Assembly: GCA_038234045.1 (NCBI GenBank) | Contig: JBBSUX010000188.1 | Coordinates: 1 to 6,992, forward strand | Length of the DNA: 6,992 nucleotides | Origin: JBBSUX01 sp038234045 | Lineage (GTDB): Bacteria > Pseudomonadota > Gammaproteobacteria > Burkholderiales > Burkholderiaceae_C | Direction of reading: 5' to 3' | In this document: positions 6,701-6,992 of the stretch, in pieces | Position numbering within the stretch: position 1 is the stretch's first letter | Layout of the letters: the number at the start of each line of letters is the position of its first letter | Translations under genes and position numbers: made by a program | Notes under the pieces: generated by a model | What the model was told of the DNA's origin: nothing | The model's database searches: none | The model's input: only the letters and a program-made list of their open reading frames with translations

Positions 6701-6992
6701 TTCGCACCAAATCTGTAAGGCCGTCGCCGCTCATGTCTGCAAGAAAGACAGACTGGGCGCCATCGGCAAAAACCAGTCGAGGGCCTTTCTCGTCATCCAA
6801 CGGCATCGGAAATCGTTGGGCAGGGCCAAAACCTTCTTCGCCCAAAGACGCATGCCAGACCAGCGCATCGTCTTCGGTGATCAACACATCGGCGTGGCCG
6901 TCTCCGTTGAGATCGAGGAACCGCAGGTTCGGATCGCGCAGGTCGCGCGTCAGACGTGACGTGAACGACCGAAACGGCTGCCAGCCCTCGTC
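714..6992 (-). CDS. TcB/TcC-like fused RHS-repeat toxin with HNH nuclease tip (5' end outside window)
   Basis: The open frame runs unbroken from the right edge to a TGA at 714-716, giving 2092 visible codons. The GTG at 6885-6887 is not the real start: the 35 codons before it stay open and encode the first DLNGDGHAD repeat. Residue numbers here count from the right edge. Domains in order: FG-GAP/VCBS repeats 27-199, a TcdB-type middle region with the family-like stretch FDGDEREFRGFG near bases 6070-6115, RHS/YD repeats from about residue 912 (YSDGFGREIQKK), RHS-associated core 1657-1763 ending PVNATDPDG, and a variable tip 1764-2092. In Photorhabdus Tc toxins the B and C subunits are separate proteins forming a hollow cocoon around a cleaved toxin; here both are one chain. 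An SpvB-type N-terminal domain probably lies just outside the window. The target (insect, other eukaryote or rival bacterium) cannot be told from the sequence. Family assignment is firm; delivery route is inference. Confidence 0.95.
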   Translation of the reverse strand, partial: DEGWQPFRSFTSRLTRDLRDPNLRFLDLNGDGHADVLITEDDALVWHASLGEEGFGPAQRFPMPLDDEKGPRLVFADGAQSVFLADMSGDGLTDLVRICNGEICYWPNLGYGRFGAKLSMDGAPGFDNPDQFDPKRLRLADIDGSGTTDIIYLHRDGVRLCFNQSGNSWSVPQALRVSPAVDDLVSIATADLLGNGTACLVWSLPLAGDAQRQMRYVDLMGGQKPHLLVKSINNLGAETQVHYAPSTKFYLQDKRDGKPWITKLPFPVHVVEKVETFDHISRNRFVTRYAYHHGYFDGDEREFRGFGMVEQWDTEQFAALSSSDVFPVGDNVAAESHVPPIHTKTWFHTGIYLGKDHVSDFFGGLLNATDQGEYFRELGLADAEARALLLPDTVLPAGLTLAEEREACRTLKGAMLRQEVYALDRSAKAPFPYSVSEQNFSIGALQPLGNNRHGVYFTHAREAISYHYERDPADPRIQHALTLDVDAFGNVLKSAAIGYGRRATVRVVDALQRVPNPGLVMLAPEDQQKQTETLVTYTENRFTNAISMPETQRNPLPCESRTFELTGYVPSGPGGRFVPSDFVEADPVGAGRLRHVFHKEFAYQETAAGAQGRRSIERTRALYRSDDLTRLMPLGQVASLALTGESYKLAFTPGLLAQVFNRARAGQPPEPLLPNPVTVLAGQAGDKGGYLQSQMLKADGRFPSTDADDHWWIGSGQTFLSEGHAAAAAELAAARAHFFLPRRYRDPFGQDTTVSFDKADFLMVETRDAVGNRVTVEANDYRVLQPRQVRGPNGNGTAVVFDLLGMVAGTAVMGKPLPAVVEGDSLDGFSADLTQTQIDSFHGAADPHAGASALLQSATTRIVYDIDRFQRSRRANPNEPTAWLPACAATLARETHATASLPPQGLKIQIAFSYSDGFGREIQKKIQAEPETVNGVARGPRWVGSGWTIFNNKGKTVRQYEPFFSPTPGFGIEKRGVSSTLFYDAAERIVATLHPNNSFEKVVFDPWQQTSWDVNDTVTLDPKTDPVAGEFFRRLPDTEYLPTWHQQRANGAKGADEKAAADKAAAHAETPTVAWFDTLGRPMLTVADNGKDASGAVQKYATRVTLDIEGNQREVKDANNRAVMRYDYDMLGNRIHQSSMEAGRRWMLNDVTGKPIRAWDSRDHSLRTEYDELRRPMRSYVTGADVLNPAREIRFEETIYGESAGSGLTPTDILQGNLRGKPYKHYDTAGVVTSEAHDFKGNLLRSTRQLVKDYKATPDWSQSPLPILETEIFASSTRYDALNRPIQMIAPHSNQPTTKFNVIRPGYNEANLLERVDAWLGQAAEPSALLGPPSANLHAVTNIDYDAKGQRTRIAYGNGAQTEYAYDDKTFRLIHLKTSRTAAAQGSAVFQDLFYTYDPAGNITHIRDDAQQTIIFKGQVVPPQCDYAYDAIFRLIKATGREHMGQLVQPQTSWNDEFRINLPQPGDGHAMRNYTEQYLYDAVGNFEKLIHQAANGNWTRAYAYNEASLIEAAKKSNRLSSTNVGATTEPYTHDAHGNITSMPHLTLMQWDFKDQLSVTSRQAVNATPPPDKVPETTFYVYDSAGQRVRKITERQNGSRKAERIYLGGFEVYREFDSGGNVVALERETLHVMDDKQRIALVETRTQGNDGSLAQLVRYQFANHLGSASLELDDTARLISYEEYFPYGSTSYQTVDQSIKAAAKRYRYTGKERDEETGFAYHGARYYAAWLGRWVKCDPIGLRGGINLLAYCHGTPVNATDPDGCQDGLPNSAAPSPRVPEVGQHPEGVLAESKFNAQWEAAVEWRYKQGSLEKNLAASTAKIEGAADVSGAGRDEYNAIYSRFRREIAKDPELAKYSWEGTQLHHMNPVTVGGAADPGGAANPTGLVLARGNAKTTGTSHNALHDVPENPNPSAVRRGEAYAVATKGKPDGRPAPSATVAAPASKAQAAAPAPVAPAPTAVAPASAPMLPVKAVPSRSARAAAWTMETAPKAVKLAGQIVVVAGAVSEGQLTADLVRANNQGNFNAATNGLAVAVLTAGAGLVDDALVGLATVASGSPAPMTDSYTGFAGPVQHEVGEAYRGILKWAWRNGL
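717..1037 (-). other. C-terminal tail module after the nuclease, unknown function
   Basis: The last 107 residues (1986-2092) match no family I recognise. They contain a hydrophobic segment at 1995-2006 (LAGQIVVVAGAV), an Asn/Gln-rich polar stretch (RANNQGNFNAATNG), and a second Ala/Gly/Val-rich segment at 2030-2054 interrupted by an Asp pair at 2044-2045. The end is aromatic and amphipathic (GEAYRGILKWAWRNGL). The segments look like amphipathic or packing helices more than true membrane spans. It could be a second effector domain, a membrane-interacting or translocation aid, or an internal packing helix pair for the shell. All are inference. Confidence 0.6.
1038..1196 (-). other. Ala/Pro-rich low-complexity linker
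   Basis: Residues 1933-1985 form a linker rich in Ala and Pro; the first 40 residues hold 16 Ala and 10 Pro by count, with motifs such as APAPVAPAPTAVAPASAP. It ends in a basic patch (PVKAVPSRSARAAA). Such stretches are flexible inter-domain spacers and are not expected to fold. It separates the nuclease motif from the C-terminal tail, implying that the tail is a distinct module. Confidence 0.85.
1257..1427 (-). other. LHH-like HNH/ENDO VII-superfamily nuclease motif in the toxin tip
   Basis: Residues about 1856-1912 contain QLHHMNPVTVGG, then NPTGLVLARG, then SHNALHDVPENPN. The His pair is H1864-H1865, with later histidines H1900 and H1904. The order LHH-x2-P-x3-GG ... N-P-x-G-L-x-x-L ... 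H-x3-H matches the beta-beta-alpha metal (His-Me) finger of the small toxin nucleases named by their leading motif (LHH, WHH, AHH, GHH). In those families the second His of the pair acts as general base and the later histidines help hold the metal. The region between the DPDG cut site and this motif (residues 1764-1855) is a helical, charged pretoxin segment. The exact subfamily (LHH versus a neighbour) was judged by eye. DNA is the expected substrate but is not proven. Confidence 0.75.
1704..2024 (-). other. RHS repeat-associated core with aspartyl autoprotease motifs
   Basis: Residues 1657-1763 of the toxin read RYQFANHLGSASLELDD, then EEYFPYGS, RYRYTGKERDEETGF, HGARYYAAWLGRWVKCDPIG, and finally PVNATDPDG. 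This is the conserved C-terminal plug of RHS and TccC proteins, where conserved Asp residues and an Arg (here probably the Asp in CDPIG, the Asp residues of DPDG and the Arg of LGRW) carry out self-cleavage that frees the tip inside the shell. All three elements are present, so autocleavage is expected. Sequence similarity between unrelated Rhs proteins normally ends at this DPxG, which fixes the boundary of the variable tip at base 1703. Confidence 0.9.
1704..4259 (-). other. RHS/YD-repeat shell region
   Basis: About 850 residues of the large toxin carry recurrent YD-repeat signatures, including YDYDMLGNR, YDELRRPMRSY, YDTAGVV, YDALNRPIQM, YDAKGQRTRIAYGNG, YDPAGNITHIRDD, YDAVGNFEKL and YDSAGQRVRKITE. 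In solved TcB–TcC and bacterial RHS structures such repeats wind as a beta-sheet spiral into a closed shell that holds the C-terminal toxin. The region begins near the YSDGFGREIQKK stretch and closes at the DPDG motif. The stretch around bases 3500-3660 (YDYDMLGNRIHQSSMEAGRR) is especially like TcB C-terminal segments, supporting a TcB-then-TcC order rather than a plain Rhs protein. Confidence 0.9.
6396..6914 (-). other. FG-GAP/VCBS-like calcium-site repeats of the TcB middle/N-terminal region
   Basis: Four repeats are visible within the large toxin: DLNGDGHAD at residues 27-35, DMSGDGLTD at 86-94, DIDGSGTTD at 141-149, and a degenerate DLLGNGTAC starting at 191. They are spaced 59, 55 and 50 residues apart. 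The DxxGDGxxD pattern is the calcium-binding loop typical of integrin-alpha-like beta-propeller blades and of TcdB_toxin_midN-type domains. In TcB subunits this beta-propeller forms the gate that docks on the TcA injection channel; that role is family knowledge, not shown here. The fourth copy has lost the last Asp (Cys instead), so it may not bind metal. Earlier blades may lie beyond the right edge. Confidence 0.85.

Noticed and set aside
6885..6887. GTG as the start of the large toxin
   Set aside because: The frame is open to the window edge and the codons before this GTG encode the first calcium-site repeat, which continues across it.
6501..6959. 152-codon open frame on the plus strand near the right edge
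   Set aside because: Antisense to the DxxGDGxxD repeats; no independent start signal or domain.

Overview
The window is dominated by one very large minus-strand gene that enters from the right edge and ends at base 714. Its product is a fused TcB/TcC-like (SpvB/TcdB–RHS) toxin. Reading 5' to 3' along the minus strand, it holds calcium-site-like FG-GAP/VCBS repeats (about 6914-6396), a TcdB-type middle region, a long RHS/YD-repeat shell (about 4259-1704) closed by an RHS-associated core ending in the DPDG motif, and a variable C-terminal tip (1703-717). The tip carries an LHH-like HNH-superfamily nuclease motif. Unusually, the nuclease is followed by a Pro/Ala-rich linker and a further 107-residue hydrophobic-amphipathic tail. 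The start of the gene lies outside the window.

Downstream on the same strand are two small genes. The first (502-657) is an unrecognised 51-codon ORF with a strong ribosome binding site, 56 bases after the toxin stop; this is the usual place for an immunity or accessory gene. The second (339 to the left edge) encodes a small secreted protein of unknown family with a clear signal peptide and two cysteines, but it is broken by a one-base frameshift in a C run just after the start codon. The 162 bases between these two small genes hold a perfect 8-bp inverted repeat. They also form an in-frame open extension of the 51-codon ORF past its TAG stop.

Hand counts of sample segments show GC falling from about 59% (2581-2820, RHS shell) to about 54% (1741-1980, RHS core end) and about 50% (361-600, downstream genes). 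This is the mosaic pattern expected of polymorphic-toxin tips and their accessory genes. Overall GC and the TcB/TcC fusion architecture suggest a Gram-negative proteobacterium, perhaps one of the Burkholderiales, but no housekeeping gene is present to confirm this.

I see no tRNA, rRNA, CRISPR array, insertion sequence or convincing rho-independent terminator. The likely biology is a secreted or contact-delivered toxin whose RHS shell encapsulates and autoproteolytically releases a nuclease tip. Whether the two small downstream genes protect the producer is open. Tc toxins aimed at eukaryotic hosts need no dedicated immunity gene, and neither small product resembles an immunity protein I recognise.
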